The notes: a model not told the origin generated them from the letters alone. 64,000 nt of DNA from Fen-1058 sp964398185 (GCA_964398185.1 CAYNML010000016.1:1-64000), one strand, 5' to 3'; counted from the first letter of the stretch, positions 34,501-43,158 are shown. Program-made: numbers and translations.

Positions 34501-35208
34501 ATGCTTGAGCTCAAAGACGTGCACAGTTACTACGGCAACATTCACGCGTTGAAGGGCATTTCCTTCACGGTGGAAGACGGCGAGATTGTCACGCTGATCG
34601 GCGCGAACGGCGCGGGCAAGAGCACCACCATGCGCACCATTCAAGGCCTGCTGCGGCCGCGCCACGGCACGGTGCTGCTCAACGGCATCGCGCTGGAAAA
34701 ACTGCCCACCGACAAGATCGTGGAGCAAGGCGTGTCGCAAGCGCCGGAAGGCCGCCAGATTTTTCCGCGCATGAGCGTGCTGGAGAATTTGCAGATGGGC
34801 GCGTATCAGCGCAAGGACAAGGACGGCATCCAGAAGGACCTGGAGCGCGTGTTCGAATTGTTCCCGCGCCTGAGGGAGCGCATCAAGCAGGCGGGCGGCA
34901 CGCTGTCCGGCGGCGAGCAGCAAATGCTGGCCATTGGCCGCGCCATGATGGCCCGCCCCAAAGTGCTAATGCTGGACGAACCGTCGATGGGCCTGGCGCC
35001 GATCCTCGTCGAGCAGATCTTCGACATCATCACGGAGATCAACGCGCAGGGCACGACGATCCTGCTCGTCGAGCAAAACGCCATGATGGCGCTGTCGGTC
35101 GCCCGCCGCGGGTACGTGCTGGAAACGGGGCACATCGTCATGGAGGGCAGCGCCGACGAGTTGATGAACAACAAGCAGGTGCAGGACACCTACCTCGGCG
35201 TGCAGTAG
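34501..35208 (+). CDS. livF: Branched-chain amino-acid ABC transporter ATPase LivF
   Basis: 235-aa ATPase, partner of LivG. Walker A GANGAGKST, LivF hallmark APEGRQIFPRMSVLENLQMG, signature LSGGEQQMLAIGRAM, Walker B VLMLDEPSMGLAP, H-loop LLVEQNA. The gap before it carries heptamer repeats and the assembly gap, but order and direction match a normal livKHMGF operon. A terminator follows. Confidence 0.95.
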   Translation: MLELKDVHSYYGNIHALKGISFTVEDGEIVTLIGANGAGKSTTMRTIQGLLRPRHGTVLLNGIALEKLPTDKIVEQGVSQAPEGRQIFPRMSVLENLQMGAYQRKDKDGIQKDLERVFELFPRLRERIKQAGGTLSGGEQQMLAIGRAMMARPKVLMLDEPSMGLAPILVEQIFDIITEINAQGTTILLVEQNAMMALSVARRGYVLETGHIVMEGSADELMNNKQVQDTYLGVQ

Positions 35209-35220
35209 GCGAACCGTTGC

Positions 35221-35260
35221 CAACCTCCCGAAGACTCAAGACCTTCGGGAGGTTTTTTGT
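35221..35260 (+). terminator. Rho-independent terminator of the liv operon
   Basis: AACCTCCCGAAG / CTTCGGGAGGTT stem followed by TTTTTTGTTG, 12 bp after the livF stop. Confidence 0.92.
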
Positions 35261-35307
35261 TGTACAATTGCCGGGATTGACCCCTATCCCATCCAAGGAT
35301 TGTGATC

Positions 35308-36840
35308 ATGGCGAAGATTGTCGAATGCGTTCCCAACTTCAGCGAAGCCCGGCGGCCTGAGGTCGTCGCCCAAATCCGATCGGCTATCGCGGCGATCGAG
35401 GGCGTCACCTTTCTCGATCAGCACTCGGACGTCGATCACAACCGCACGGTGCTGACCTTCGTCGGCGAGCCGGAAGCCGTCGAGCAGGCCGCCTTCGACG
35501 CGATTAAAACCGCCGCGCAGTTGATCGATCTAAATCATCACACCGGCGAGCACCCGCGCATCGGCGCGACGGATGTGGCGCCGTTTGTGCCGATCAGCGG
35601 CGTGACGTTGGAGGAATGCGTCGCCATGGCCAAGCGCGTGGGTGAGCGCGTGGGCAAAGAATTGAACATCCCCGTCTATCTCTACGAAGCAGCGGCAGCG
35701 CGACCTGACCGCGAGAACCTGGAGAACATCCGGCGCGGGCAATATGAAGGACTCAAAGCCGAGATCGAATTGAATCCCGATCGGGCACCCGATTACGGCC
35801 CGGCGAAACTCGGCCCCGCCGGTGCGACGGTCATCGGCGCCCGATCGTTCCTCATCGCTTTCAACGTCTATCTCAACACGAACGATGTCGAAGTGGCGAA
35901 GAAAATCGCCAAAGCCGTGCGCCATTCCAGCGGCGGGCTGCGTTACGTGAAAGCGGCGGGCTTCCTCGTCGAGGGACAGGCGCAGGTCTCGATGAACCTC
36001 ACCAACTATCGCAAGACGCCCCTCGCGCGCGTGGTCGAAACCATCCGCCGTGAAGCCGCGCGCTATGGCTGCGCCATCACCAAGAGCGAACTCGTCGGTC
36101 TGACGCCGCAGGACGCGTTGATCGATGCGGCGCAGTGGTACTTGCAGCTCGACATGTTCGAGAGCCATCAGATTCTGGAAAACAAACTGCGCGAGGCGTT
36201 GTCCGGCCAACCCAAGTCGATCATTCCCAACGCCTTCCTCGAAGCGACGGCGGCCGGATCGGCCACGCCCGGCGGCGGCGCGGTGGCCGCGTTGGCGGGC
36301 GCCTTATCCGCGGCGCTGGCCGGTATGGTCGCGCGTTTATCGATCGGGAAGAAGAAGTACGCCAGCGTCGAAGCGCAGATGAAGGACATCGCCGCGCGCG
36401 CCGACGCCTTGCGCGACAAGCTGACGGCCTCCATCGACGAGGATTCGGCGGCCTTCACCGAGGTGATGAGCGCTTTCAAGCTACCGAAGGAAACGCCCGT
36501 CGAGATTGCGGCGCGCAACGAGCAAATCCAAACCGCCACGCAGCACGCGACCATTGTGCCGCTGCACACGGCGCGGCTGTGCCTGGAGGCGCTGGGCTTG
36601 ATTCACTTCGTGGCGGCGAACGGCAACCTCAACGCCATGAGCGATGCGGCCTCGGCGGCCTTCATGGCCCGCGCGGCGATCGATGCTGCCGGGATGAACG
36701 TGCGCATCAACGCCGCCACACTGGAAGACAAAGCGCAGGCGCAGCGCTACGTGGAAGAATGGAAGAACATCCAGGCGCAGACCATGCTGCGCGTCGATCA
36801 GGTGCTGGTGGAAGTGGAGAAGCGCGCGCAGCTGGCGTAG
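35308..36840 (+). CDS. ftcD: Bifunctional glutamate formimidoyltransferase / formimidotetrahydrofolate cyclodeaminase
   Basis: 510-aa fusion. The N-terminal ~300 residues are formimidoyltransferase (IVECVPNFSEARR, FLDQHSDVDHNRTVLTFVGE, GEHPRIGATDVAPFVPI), moving the formimino group of formiminoglutamate to tetrahydrofolate. The C-terminal ~200 residues are the FTCD_C cyclodeaminase (ATAAGSATPGGGAVAALAGA, KLTASIDEDSAAFTEVMSAF), making methenyl-THF and ammonia. Animal enzymes have this domain order; many bacteria keep the parts separate. AAGGA is eight bases before ATG 35308. No other histidine-degradation gene is adjacent. Confidence 0.93.
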   Translation: MAKIVECVPNFSEARRPEVVAQIRSAIAAIEGVTFLDQHSDVDHNRTVLTFVGEPEAVEQAAFDAIKTAAQLIDLNHHTGEHPRIGATDVAPFVPISGVTLEECVAMAKRVGERVGKELNIPVYLYEAAAARPDRENLENIRRGQYEGLKAEIELNPDRAPDYGPAKLGPAGATVIGARSFLIAFNVYLNTNDVEVAKKIAKAVRHSSGGLRYVKAAGFLVEGQAQVSMNLTNYRKTPLARVVETIRREAARYGCAITKSELVGLTPQDALIDAAQWYLQLDMFESHQILENKLREALSGQPKSIIPNAFLEATAAGSATPGGGAVAALAGALSAALAGMVARLSIGKKKYASVEAQMKDIAARADALRDKLTASIDEDSAAFTEVMSAFKLPKETPVEIAARNEQIQTATQHATIVPLHTARLCLEALGLIHFVAANGNLNAMSDAASAAFMARAAIDAAGMNVRINAATLEDKAQAQRYVEEWKNIQAQTMLRVDQVLVEVEKRAQLA

Positions 36841-36857
36841 CTAAGCGAGTACTTCAT

Positions 36858-37364
36858 ATGGCAACAAATTTTCTTGAACAACTCATTGCGGAATGGTACG
36901 AATACAACGATTATTTTGTGCGTCGCAACGTTCTAGTTGGCAAGCGAGCAGAGGGTGGGCACGAAAGCGAACTTGATATTGTTGCATTCAACCCTTCCAG
37001 GCAACATCTCGTCCATGTCGAACCATCAATGGATGCCAATAGTTGGGCTGTGCGCGAAACACGATATAAGAAGAAGTTTGAGGCAGGTCGAAAGTACATA
37101 CCAAAGTTGTTCACTCACTTGCCCTTGCCGAGCAATATAGAGCAGATAGCCGTGTTGGTCTTTGCCAGTAAAACTAATCACGATAACCTTGGTGGCGGGA
37201 AAGTGGTTCTGATAGATGATTTGCTGGAAGACATATTTCTCGATCTCAAAAACAAGCATTTGGCGAGTAGTGCAATTCCAGAACACTTGACGATTTTGCG
37301 CAGTTTTCAGTTTGTGGCAGAGTACAAGCAGACGGTTTTCAAAGCATTGGGCCAATCAGGCTAG
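36858..37364 (+). CDS. PD-(D/E)XK nuclease-like hypothetical protein
   Basis: 168-aa protein of unknown role. The order ESELDIVAFNP...LVHVEPS resembles the core of PD-(D/E)XK nucleases (Glu, Asp, then hydrophobic-x-Glu), but the final Lys is replaced by Ser, so activity is doubtful. The rest is helical (RYKKKFEAGRKYIPKLF). Its base composition is clearly AT-richer than that of the flanking genes, suggesting acquisition from elsewhere. It starts 17 bp after ftcD and has no defence-system neighbours. Confidence 0.7.
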   Translation: MATNFLEQLIAEWYEYNDYFVRRNVLVGKRAEGGHESELDIVAFNPSRQHLVHVEPSMDANSWAVRETRYKKKFEAGRKYIPKLFTHLPLPSNIEQIAVLVFASKTNHDNLGGGKVVLIDDLLEDIFLDLKNKHLASSAIPEHLTILRSFQFVAEYKQTVFKALGQSG

Positions 37365-37415
37365 CGACCGAGTAAACCTGCCGCTCTTTTGCAGCGTACT
37401 GTGTCGGTAGACCGA

Positions 37416-37447
37416 TGGATTCCCGCCATAAGCGCGCGGGAATGACG
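37416..37447. repeat. Two-hairpin dispersed repeat, half copy C
   Basis: TGGATTCCCGCC...GCGGGAATGACG: only the second hairpin of the family at 15984-16081. Confidence 0.75.
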
Positions 37448-37541
37448 CTGCCGTAACCCAAACTGGAATTCGCTCCAAAATGATGAGCTGTCATGAAGAA
37501 GATTGGAACAGGCTATACTTAGGCCAGGCAAGGAGTTGCGT

Positions 37542-38093
37542 ATGTCGATCAAGCGCGATGTGCAATATCTCTTGGGCTATGTCGGCGGCGGTGTGTTGGT
37601 CCTCATCCTGATACCGCTGGGACTTTGGCGCGCAGCACGGGCCTTTGATCACCGGATTGGCAGACAGTTGATTCCCGCTACCGACTTGCGGTTGACGATA
37701 GCGAGTACCCTCTCCATTTTTGGCTTGTTGTTTGGTGTGTGGTCGATTGTTGTTCGGAATAAAGTCGGCAAAGGCGGCCCGCTGGAAGTTGCCGATCTGG
37801 AAGTCAGCCCGAAAACACAGGACCTGGTCGTGACTGGACCGTACAGATATTCCAGAAACCCGATGTTGTTCGGCGCGTGTGTCTTTTACTACGGAGTCGC
37901 CGCCTATCTCAACTCTGTGATCGCAGCCGCGCTCGTAACGCTCTTCGTGATCTTCATGTTGCTCTTCGTTAAACTAACCGAAGAGCCCCGCCTCCTGAAA
38001 GATTTCGGGAGCGACTACGAAGACTACCGGCGGCGCGTATCGATGTTTGTGCCGTGGACGCACAAGCGACGCCTGAATTGCTTGGACTCATGA
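37542..38093 (+). CDS. ICMT/PEMT-like membrane methyltransferase
   Basis: 183-aa integral membrane protein with about four to five hydrophobic segments, related to isoprenylcysteine carboxyl methyltransferases and phospholipid N-methyltransferases. C-terminal SAM-binding signature: VTGPYRYSRNPM followed by EEPRLLKDFG..YEDYRRRVSMFVPW. AAGGAG precedes ATG 37542. The stop overlaps the next start (ATGA). The bacterial substrate is unknown. Confidence 0.85.
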   Translation: MSIKRDVQYLLGYVGGGVLVLILIPLGLWRAARAFDHRIGRQLIPATDLRLTIASTLSIFGLLFGVWSIVVRNKVGKGGPLEVADLEVSPKTQDLVVTGPYRYSRNPMLFGACVFYYGVAAYLNSVIAAALVTLFVIFMLLFVKLTEEPRLLKDFGSDYEDYRRRVSMFVPWTHKRRLNCLDS

Positions 38094-39523
38094 CCACGGA
38101 TCGCTTTAAGAATTACCACCACCTACTAAGCAGCGATCAACTCGATCAACTTCAACAGGCATGCGCCCGCCCCCTGTCCAATGCATTGCGCGTCAACACC
38201 CTGAAGATCGATCTCGAATCTGCGCTTGCCACGTGGCCGATCGAGTATGGCTGGCAAGTGCAGCCTGTTCCGTTTTGCGAGACAGGCTGGCAAGTCAGCG
38301 GCAACGCGGAAAGCCTCAGCCGCACCATCGAACATCGCACCGGCTTCTACTATCTGCAAGACGCCGCGTCGATGCTGCCTGCCGAGATGTTTGACTACGC
38401 CGTCGAGTTTCCGCTGATCCTCGATATGGCGGCTTCGCCCGGCGGGAAGACGACGCACCTCGCGGCCAAGATCGACGATTGCGGTGTGATCTTTGCCAAC
38501 GACAGCAGCTCGGGCCGCATCGCCGCGCTGCGATCGAATTTGCAGACATGGGGATCGTTCTCAACCGCGCTGACCAGCTATCCCGGCGAACGTTACGGCG
38601 AATGGTTCCCCGACACCTTCGATCAGGTGCTGCTCGACGCGCCGTGCAGCGGCGAGAGCCTGCGCACCGCCGAACGACGCAAGACGCGCTTTGTCTCGCA
38701 GACCGAGCGCTTACAATTGCAGCGGCGGCAGATCAAGTTATTGGAGAGCGCACTGCAAGCCGTGAAACCCGGCGGACAAGTGGTCTATTCCACCTGCACG
38801 CTCGCGCCCGAAGAGGATGAAGCCGTGCTCGACGCGCTGCTCGATCGCTACCCGCACCAGATCGCGCTCGAATCGGTTGATCGCCTCCTGCCCGTTCCCG
38901 CGCCCGGCCTCACCCGCGCTGGCGATCAAGCTTTTCATCCCGACGTGAGCAAAGCCGTCCGCTTGTGGCCGCAGTTGTACGACACATCCGGCTTCTTTGC
39001 GGCGTTGATTCGCAAGCGGGCAACCATCGCTCGTGAGCAGACCCCACCGCCAGAGCGCTCGCTGACGCGCGCCGGATTTGCGGCGCTCAAAGAGCACCAG
39101 CATCGCGCGTTGATTACCGCCCTGCTCGACACCTACGGCTTCGATCTTGCCGCCGTGCTGGAGCGACAACATCTCGAATTACTCCAGAGGGGCGAATCAG
39201 TCTACGCCGTGCCCGATCAGCTGTTAACGCACTTCGCCGATTTTCCGTGCATCGCCATCGGCATGTTGGTGGGCGAGTGGGTGGAGGATCGCTTCGCGCC
39301 CTCGCATGAACTCGCCGCCCGCTTTAGCGCGCAGTTCACGCAACAACGCTTCACGCTGTCACCAGAGCAGGTGAAGGTATGGTGGAACGGCGGCGATCTA
39401 CGTGGCAGCGACGTGCCCTACCCGGCGGGCAGCATCGTGGTGATGGAGGACGAGAAGCGGCGTTATCTCGGGCGGGGGAAAGTGCTGCGCGATCGGATGC
39501 GGAATCTACTGCCGAGAAGATAA
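38090..39523 (+). CDS. RsmF/NOL1-NOP2-Sun family RNA 5-methylcytosine methyltransferase
   Basis: 477-aa RNA m5C methyltransferase. The catalytic Rossmann domain (about residues 75-310) has ASPGGKTTHLAAK (SAM binding), LLDAPCSGE (Cys for product release) and VYSTCTLAPEEDE (catalytic Cys). The C-terminal part (about 320-477) resembles the RsmF extension and a PUA-like end (LRGSDVPYPAGSIVVM). The ATG overlaps the upstream stop by four bases; an in-frame start at 38054 would lie inside the upstream gene. The target is probably 16S rRNA, by family. Confidence 0.9.
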   Translation: MTTDRFKNYHHLLSSDQLDQLQQACARPLSNALRVNTLKIDLESALATWPIEYGWQVQPVPFCETGWQVSGNAESLSRTIEHRTGFYYLQDAASMLPAEMFDYAVEFPLILDMAASPGGKTTHLAAKIDDCGVIFANDSSSGRIAALRSNLQTWGSFSTALTSYPGERYGEWFPDTFDQVLLDAPCSGESLRTAERRKTRFVSQTERLQLQRRQIKLLESALQAVKPGGQVVYSTCTLAPEEDEAVLDALLDRYPHQIALESVDRLLPVPAPGLTRAGDQAFHPDVSKAVRLWPQLYDTSGFFAALIRKRATIAREQTPPPERSLTRAGFAALKEHQHRALITALLDTYGFDLAAVLERQHLELLQRGESVYAVPDQLLTHFADFPCIAIGMLVGEWVEDRFAPSHELAARFSAQFTQQRFTLSPEQVKVWWNGGDLRGSDVPYPAGSIVVMEDEKRRYLGRGKVLRDRMRNLLPRR

Positions 39524-39524
39524 A

Positions 39525-39623
39525 AGACCTGGCAGGTTTTCACTGACTGGTCGGCGTAACCAGATGGTCGTAATGAACGACGATCGAGTTTCGCTCGTGG
39601 GCAGGAGAAAACCTGCCAGGTCT
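39525..39623. repeat. AACCTGCCAGGT palindromic repeat, intergenic copy
   Basis: Inverted arms AGACCTGGCAGGTTTTC (39525-39541) and GAAAACCTGCCAGGTCT (39607-39623), with a 65-bp centre containing a small CGATCGAGTTTCGCTCG hairpin. It lies between convergent genes and could also stop transcription from both sides. A shorter copy is inside the next gene (39971-40034). Confidence 0.85.
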
Positions 39624-39626
39624 CCC

Positions 39627-40451
39627 CTATTTCTTCATCCATTCCTCCACAATTCTGTGCAGCGTCCCGTCTTGTTTCATCTCGGCTAACTTCGCATTGA
39701 TCGCCTCACGCAGTTGTGTACTCGCCCCCCACACGGCGATGCCGTAAGGATCGCTGGTCACCTGTTCCGCAATTTGTAGTTCCGGATACTTGGGCAATAA
39801 CTGTTGGGCGCTGACCCCATCAACGATGGCCGCCTCGACCCAGCGATTATCTACGGCCTTGAGTGCATCTCCTGCCGATGGCGTGTACTTGATCTCGACG
39901 CCCGCACGACGACGCGCCAGATACCGCGCGGCGGCATCTGCGTCGGAGCCGTATTCAACGGCGAGGGAAGAAACCTGCCAGGTCTGGTTCGGCACACCCT
40001 GTGAAAGAGAATCTTGCCCAGACCTGGCAGGTTTTACTACCAACACCTGCCCCGCTTCAAAGTACGGCTCGGAATACGCCCACAAGCCGAACTTACCCGG
40101 ATCGATCGGCAGGGCCGAGATCGTCGCATCGGCCTGCCCCACGCGCAGCACATCATACAAACTGTCGTAACCGGCGATGACAAACTCGGCATGCTTGCCC
40201 AACCGCCGCGCAATCTCAGTGGCAATATCAACATCGATGCCGAAGAAATCGCCGTGGCTGCCCAGCCCGTCGAACGGCATGTACGTGGGATTGATGGCGA
40301 ACCTGATCACACCCGATCGTTCCACGCGTCCCCACGCCTCATCGACGGGTCGATTGAACAGACCGATGAGATCAGGCAGCAACAAAACACTCAGCGCCAT
40401 GACACCCAGTAATGCATATTGCGTAATGCGTAAACGGCGATCGTTGTTCAT
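39627..40451 (-). CDS. Amino-acid-type (family 3) solute-binding protein carrying a repeat insertion
   Basis: 274-aa membrane-anchored or secreted binding protein. N-terminal hydrophobic segment (YALLGVMALSVLLLP), then the SBP_bac_3 core: VIRFAINPTYMPFDGLG, GIDVDIATEIARRLGK, ADATISALPIDPGKFGLWAY, SEPYFEAGQVLVV. Residues about 140-161 are encoded by the AACCTGCCAGGT palindromic repeat (39971-40034), inserted without breaking the frame in a region that is usually a variable loop. No permease or ATPase is adjacent. It overlaps the upstream glycosidase gene by four bases (ATGA), so it is co-transcribed with it. Confidence 0.85.
   Translation of the reverse strand: MNNDRRLRITQYALLGVMALSVLLLPDLIGLFNRPVDEAWGRVERSGVIRFAINPTYMPFDGLGSHGDFFGIDVDIATEIARRLGKHAEFVIAGYDSLYDVLRVGQADATISALPIDPGKFGLWAYSEPYFEAGQVLVVKPARSGQDSLSQGVPNQTWQVSSLAVEYGSDADAAARYLARRRAGVEIKYTPSAGDALKAVDNRWVEAAIVDGVSAQQLLPKYPELQIAEQVTSDPYGIAVWGASTQLREAINAKLAEMKQDGTLHRIVEEWMKK
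39971..40034. repeat. AACCTGCCAGGT palindromic repeat inside a coding sequence
   Basis: Perfect 17-bp arms AAACCTGCCAGGTCTGG and CCAGACCTGGCAGGTTT around a 30-bp centre. Same element as 39525-39623, in frame within the solute-binding protein gene. Confidence 0.85.
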
Positions 40452-41563
40452 TGGCGATTGGTCGTGGTCAGTTGTTGTTGAACTTCAGAATAGATTGGCC
40501 TGGGGCGCAGATCAGCGGTGATGAACGTCCAGTTGTCTGAAAATGTCCGCGTGGCCTGCGGATAACTGAATACCCACAAGGCCAGCACCTCGATCCAGTC
40601 TTTGTCCTTCACCCAGTCGAGCGCCTTCAATGTATTCTCAATGCGCTGCGCAGGCGTGACGGCTTGATTCCAGCGTGGACTGTCATTCCAGCCCGCCTCG
40701 GTGATGTACACCGGCTTGTCGCCGTCGCCGCTGCGCTGCATGATGGCGCGCAGCAACTCGATCCGCCGGAAATTGACGCGGCTCGGATCGGGTGCTTCGT
40801 CGATCGGGGCCAGAATACCGTAAGCGTGCGCGGACAGCGCATCGAAGTAATCCTGCGCGCCTGCATCGTACATCTGCTGCAAATAGATCAGATCGTTCAA
40901 ACCGGCAGGGCTGCCCTCCGGCTCTAGTGTGGGAGCCAGCGCGCCCGCCAACACGACGATGTTCGGATCGGCTTCTTTGGCGCGGCGATAGGCGACCTTG
41001 AGCAGATCGACGTAGGCCGCCGCATCGACCGGGCGCAGGCCCCACTCAAAGCTCAGGTTGGGCTCGTTCCAGATAATGATGTGATCGATGCGATCCTTAT
41101 AGCGATCGACAAAAGCATATACGAAATCGCCAAAGTCGTCGTAGTGATCTGGATCGAGATAGTTGAACGTCGTCGCCTGCTCGCGCGGATCGGGCCGCGC
41201 CCACGCGGGCACCAGTCCCAGCCGCGCGATGACGGTCAGCCCCTGCGCGCGGGCGTGATCGATCACCTGATCGGTGTGCCACCAATCAAAGGTGTTCTTG
41301 CCGTACTCGATGTACGCCCACGGAAAAAACTCGACAATCCACGGCGCGCCCAGCTCGCGCACCAGTTGCAGATTGCGCTGGATTTTCCACGGCGCGCCCT
41401 CGTCGGTGAGGCGCGTATGCACCCCGGCCTTGGAATTGTTGGTGACGACGGTCTGCTGCGGCCCGAGCGTGGTCAACGGCGCGCCGGCTTGCTCAACCGC
41501 AAAAACAAAGATGAGCAGCAAGGCCACGCGCAGGGCATGATCGAACCTGGTTGGGCGGCGCAT
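40448..41563 (-). CDS. Secreted TIM-barrel glycoside hydrolase-like protein
   Basis: 371 aa with an N-terminal signal or anchor (ALRVALLLIFVFAVEQAG). Clan GH-A-like barrel: WIVEFFPWAYIEYGKNTFDW, acid/base Glu in IIIWNEPNLSFEW, nucleophile Glu in VYITEAGWND. This pattern resembles GH5/GH39-type enzymes, but I cannot name the family. ATG 41563 (MRRPTRFDHALRV) starts just before the signal sequence; an upstream in-frame start at 41620 looks unnecessary. The downstream binding-protein gene overlaps by four bases. Confidence 0.82.
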   Translation of the reverse strand: MRRPTRFDHALRVALLLIFVFAVEQAGAPLTTLGPQQTVVTNNSKAGVHTRLTDEGAPWKIQRNLQLVRELGAPWIVEFFPWAYIEYGKNTFDWWHTDQVIDHARAQGLTVIARLGLVPAWARPDPREQATTFNYLDPDHYDDFGDFVYAFVDRYKDRIDHIIIWNEPNLSFEWGLRPVDAAAYVDLLKVAYRRAKEADPNIVVLAGALAPTLEPEGSPAGLNDLIYLQQMYDAGAQDYFDALSAHAYGILAPIDEAPDPSRVNFRRIELLRAIMQRSGDGDKPVYITEAGWNDSPRWNQAVTPAQRIENTLKALDWVKDKDWIEVLALWVFSYPQATRTFSDNWTFITADLRPRPIYSEVQQQLTTTNRQ

Positions 41564-41632
41564 AAATAAAACTCCCACGGCGCGATCATAGCATGACGCC
41601 GTGGGAGGGAGATGAAACAATCGGGGGGAGTG

Positions 41633-41875
41633 TTACCTGCGATCGCCCAGATCGGCGATCTGCCGCAGCAAGCCGAGCAAGGTCACCCCGGCGGCCAGCA
41701 CCAAGCCCGGATCAGTCTTGCGCAGGCTGGGCGGCGCGCCGGCTTCCTCGCTGCGACGAATGAACATCATGGCCGCTGCAATCCCCGCCAGCGCGCCCAG
41801 GGCCGAACCGATCAAGGTCGTGCGCATTTTCCAATCGGGTGTGCGACTGCCGTCGTTCAGGTAACCCATCGTCAT
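41633..41875 (-). CDS. Small membrane protein
   Basis: 80 aa with a hydrophobic segment LIGSALGALAGIAAAMMFI, then a basic RR and a second hydrophobic stretch (LVLAAGVTLLGLLRQI). It resembles its upstream neighbour (41872-42153) in layout: helix with glycines, FIR, linker, then L.P...T.LGLIR/LLR.(I/V). Probably a diverged tandem paralogue. Starts overlap (ATGA). Function unknown. Confidence 0.7.
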   Translation of the reverse strand: MTMGYLNDGSRTPDWKMRTTLIGSALGALAGIAAAMMFIRRSEEAGAPPSLRKTDPGLVLAAGVTLLGLLRQIADLGDRR

Positions 41876-42153
41876 TTCTCCGGTTTCTCGCCGGCTAGGC
41901 CGCCGACTTCACGAATCAACCCGATGAGCGTGATCGCCAGCGGGATTAAGAGCGACGGGGAAAAGCCGATGCCTTTGGGGCCGCGCTGCCGATCGCGTTC
42001 CAGCGCAATCTCGTCGGAACGGATGAACAAGCGAGCGGCCACCGCACCGACCGCGGCGCCGAGAAAACCGCCGCCCACGATGATCGGCATCTTCCAGTTG
42101 TTGAGGCGTTGCAGCCAGGGATTTGATTGAGGCGTAGGTGTCTCTTGCGTCAT
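41872..42153 (-). CDS. Small membrane protein, paralogue of the next gene
   Basis: 93 aa. N-terminal TPTPQSNP tail, helix KMPIIVGGGFLGAAVGAVAA, RLFIRSDE, then ITLIGLIREVGGLAG. Shares organisation with 41633-41875. Middle gene of a three-gene minus-strand set of small membrane proteins. Function unknown. Confidence 0.7.
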   Translation of the reverse strand: MTQETPTPQSNPWLQRLNNWKMPIIVGGGFLGAAVGAVAARLFIRSDEIALERDRQRGPKGIGFSPSLLIPLAITLIGLIREVGGLAGEKPEK

Positions 42154-42155
42154 GA

Positions 42156-42443
42156 TTAATCTTTCTTCGTCAGCCCGAACAGGGAGCGCACCAGCGTTTC
42201 GGTTTCAACAACCTTCGCTTCAGCCGAGCCGAGCGACTCGGTCACGCGCGCGCCCGATCGGTTCACGGCAGCGTTCACGCGCTGCGCTTGCAAACGGGCC
42301 AGGCGGAATTTGGGCGGCAGGAGTTGGTTCGTGCGGAAAAGCAGATAGGCCAGGCCGCCGACGATCGCCAGCGGGATGAGCAGGCACAACATCGCTTCAA
42401 AAGCGAGAATGATGATGGCAACAGCGGTCAGTTCAGTCAGCAT
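42156..42443 (-). CDS. Small membrane protein with amphipathic tail
   Basis: 95 aa. Two hydrophobic segments near the start (VAIIILAFEAMLCLLIPLAI and GGLAYLLF), then a basic and helical cytoplasmic tail (RLARLQAQRVNAAVNRSGAR). First gene of a three-gene set, two bases before the next start. Not assigned to a family. Confidence 0.68.
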   Translation of the reverse strand: MLTELTAVAIIILAFEAMLCLLIPLAIVGGLAYLLFRTNQLLPPKFRLARLQAQRVNAAVNRSGARVTESLGSAEAKVVETETLVRSLFGLTKKD

Positions 42444-42484
42444 AGGTCACCTGCGCGTCGCACTGATTATAACCGCAAGCCGAT

Positions 42485-42820
42485 CTAACTGCAATCGGCG
42501 TAGGCCAGGTTGTCGATCGCAAGCGCAGGCTTCCACAACAAGAGGATGGTGTAGTGCTGTGTGCACGATCGATCCTCAGTGCGGATCGCAAACGCCCGAT
42601 CGAACCCCAGCCCGACTTCGTTCTTCTCGACGATGCGCCACAGGCGCAAATCAGTCCCCAGCACGTTGGCCGTCAACTCGCCGCGCGACATCAGCCCGAC
42701 CGTGAAGAAGAAGCCGCAGCCGCTGCACACGACGAGCAGCGCCAACAGCAGCGAGGCGAGCCAGAGCAGCTGCTCTTTGCGTTTCACGCGCGAGGAAAGC
42801 GGCGCATCTCTGTCAATCAT
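42485..42820 (-). CDS. Hypothetical membrane-anchored protein
   Basis: 111 aa with one strong hydrophobic segment (LLWLASLLLALLVVCSGCGF) that could also serve as a lipobox-like signal (CSGC). A beta-rich extracytoplasmic part follows (LRLWRIVEKNEVGLGFDRAF) with two Cys. Not recognised. It starts next to the LiaF-like pseudogene. Confidence 0.6.
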   Translation of the reverse strand: MIDRDAPLSSRVKRKEQLLWLASLLLALLVVCSGCGFFFTVGLMSRGELTANVLGTDLRLWRIVEKNEVGLGFDRAFAIRTEDRSCTQHYTILLLWKPALAIDNLAYADCS

Positions 42821-42883
42821 GCAAACCTGGCGCCTTCTGATAGAGCAAATCCGTTAAAACGGATTAAGGCAGTGTCGCGCGGC

Positions 42884-43158
42884 CTACACCACCGCCAGCG
42901 ATCCCACGCCGCCCTCGAATTGAATATCGACCTTGTTGACCGCCGTGGCGTAAGCGGGCGAGACGTAGTCGCCGCCGCTGAGCGGGAAGCGCTGCCGATT
43001 GATGTCGTTCGACCCGATCGCCATGCTGCTGTGCACGCGCGCCGCCACGTCTTGATAAACTGCCAGAAATCGAACTGGATGTAGCCCAGATTGCTGGCTA
43101 AGAGCAAGACTCCCAGACCGATGAGCACCAACGGAAACAAGATCGGGCCACGCTACAT
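42884..43158 (-). pseudogene. LiaF-like (DUF5668/DUF2154) membrane protein pseudogene
   Basis: AAGGAG is followed by ATG (43158) and immediately by TAG, where related proteins have Trp (expected MWRGPILFPLVLIG, here M-stop-RGP). The frame goes on as ILFPLVLIGLGVLLLASNLG and then shifts. The C-terminal part, in another frame, reads FPLSGGDYVSPAYATAV and VDIQFEGGVGSLAVV, like the LiaF end. Both an early stop and a frameshift, so almost certainly dead. Confidence 0.75.

Noticed and set aside
36858..37364. Restriction-modification or defence system
   Set aside because: No methyltransferase of DNA, helicase or other defence gene is nearby; only a weak nuclease-like pattern is seen.
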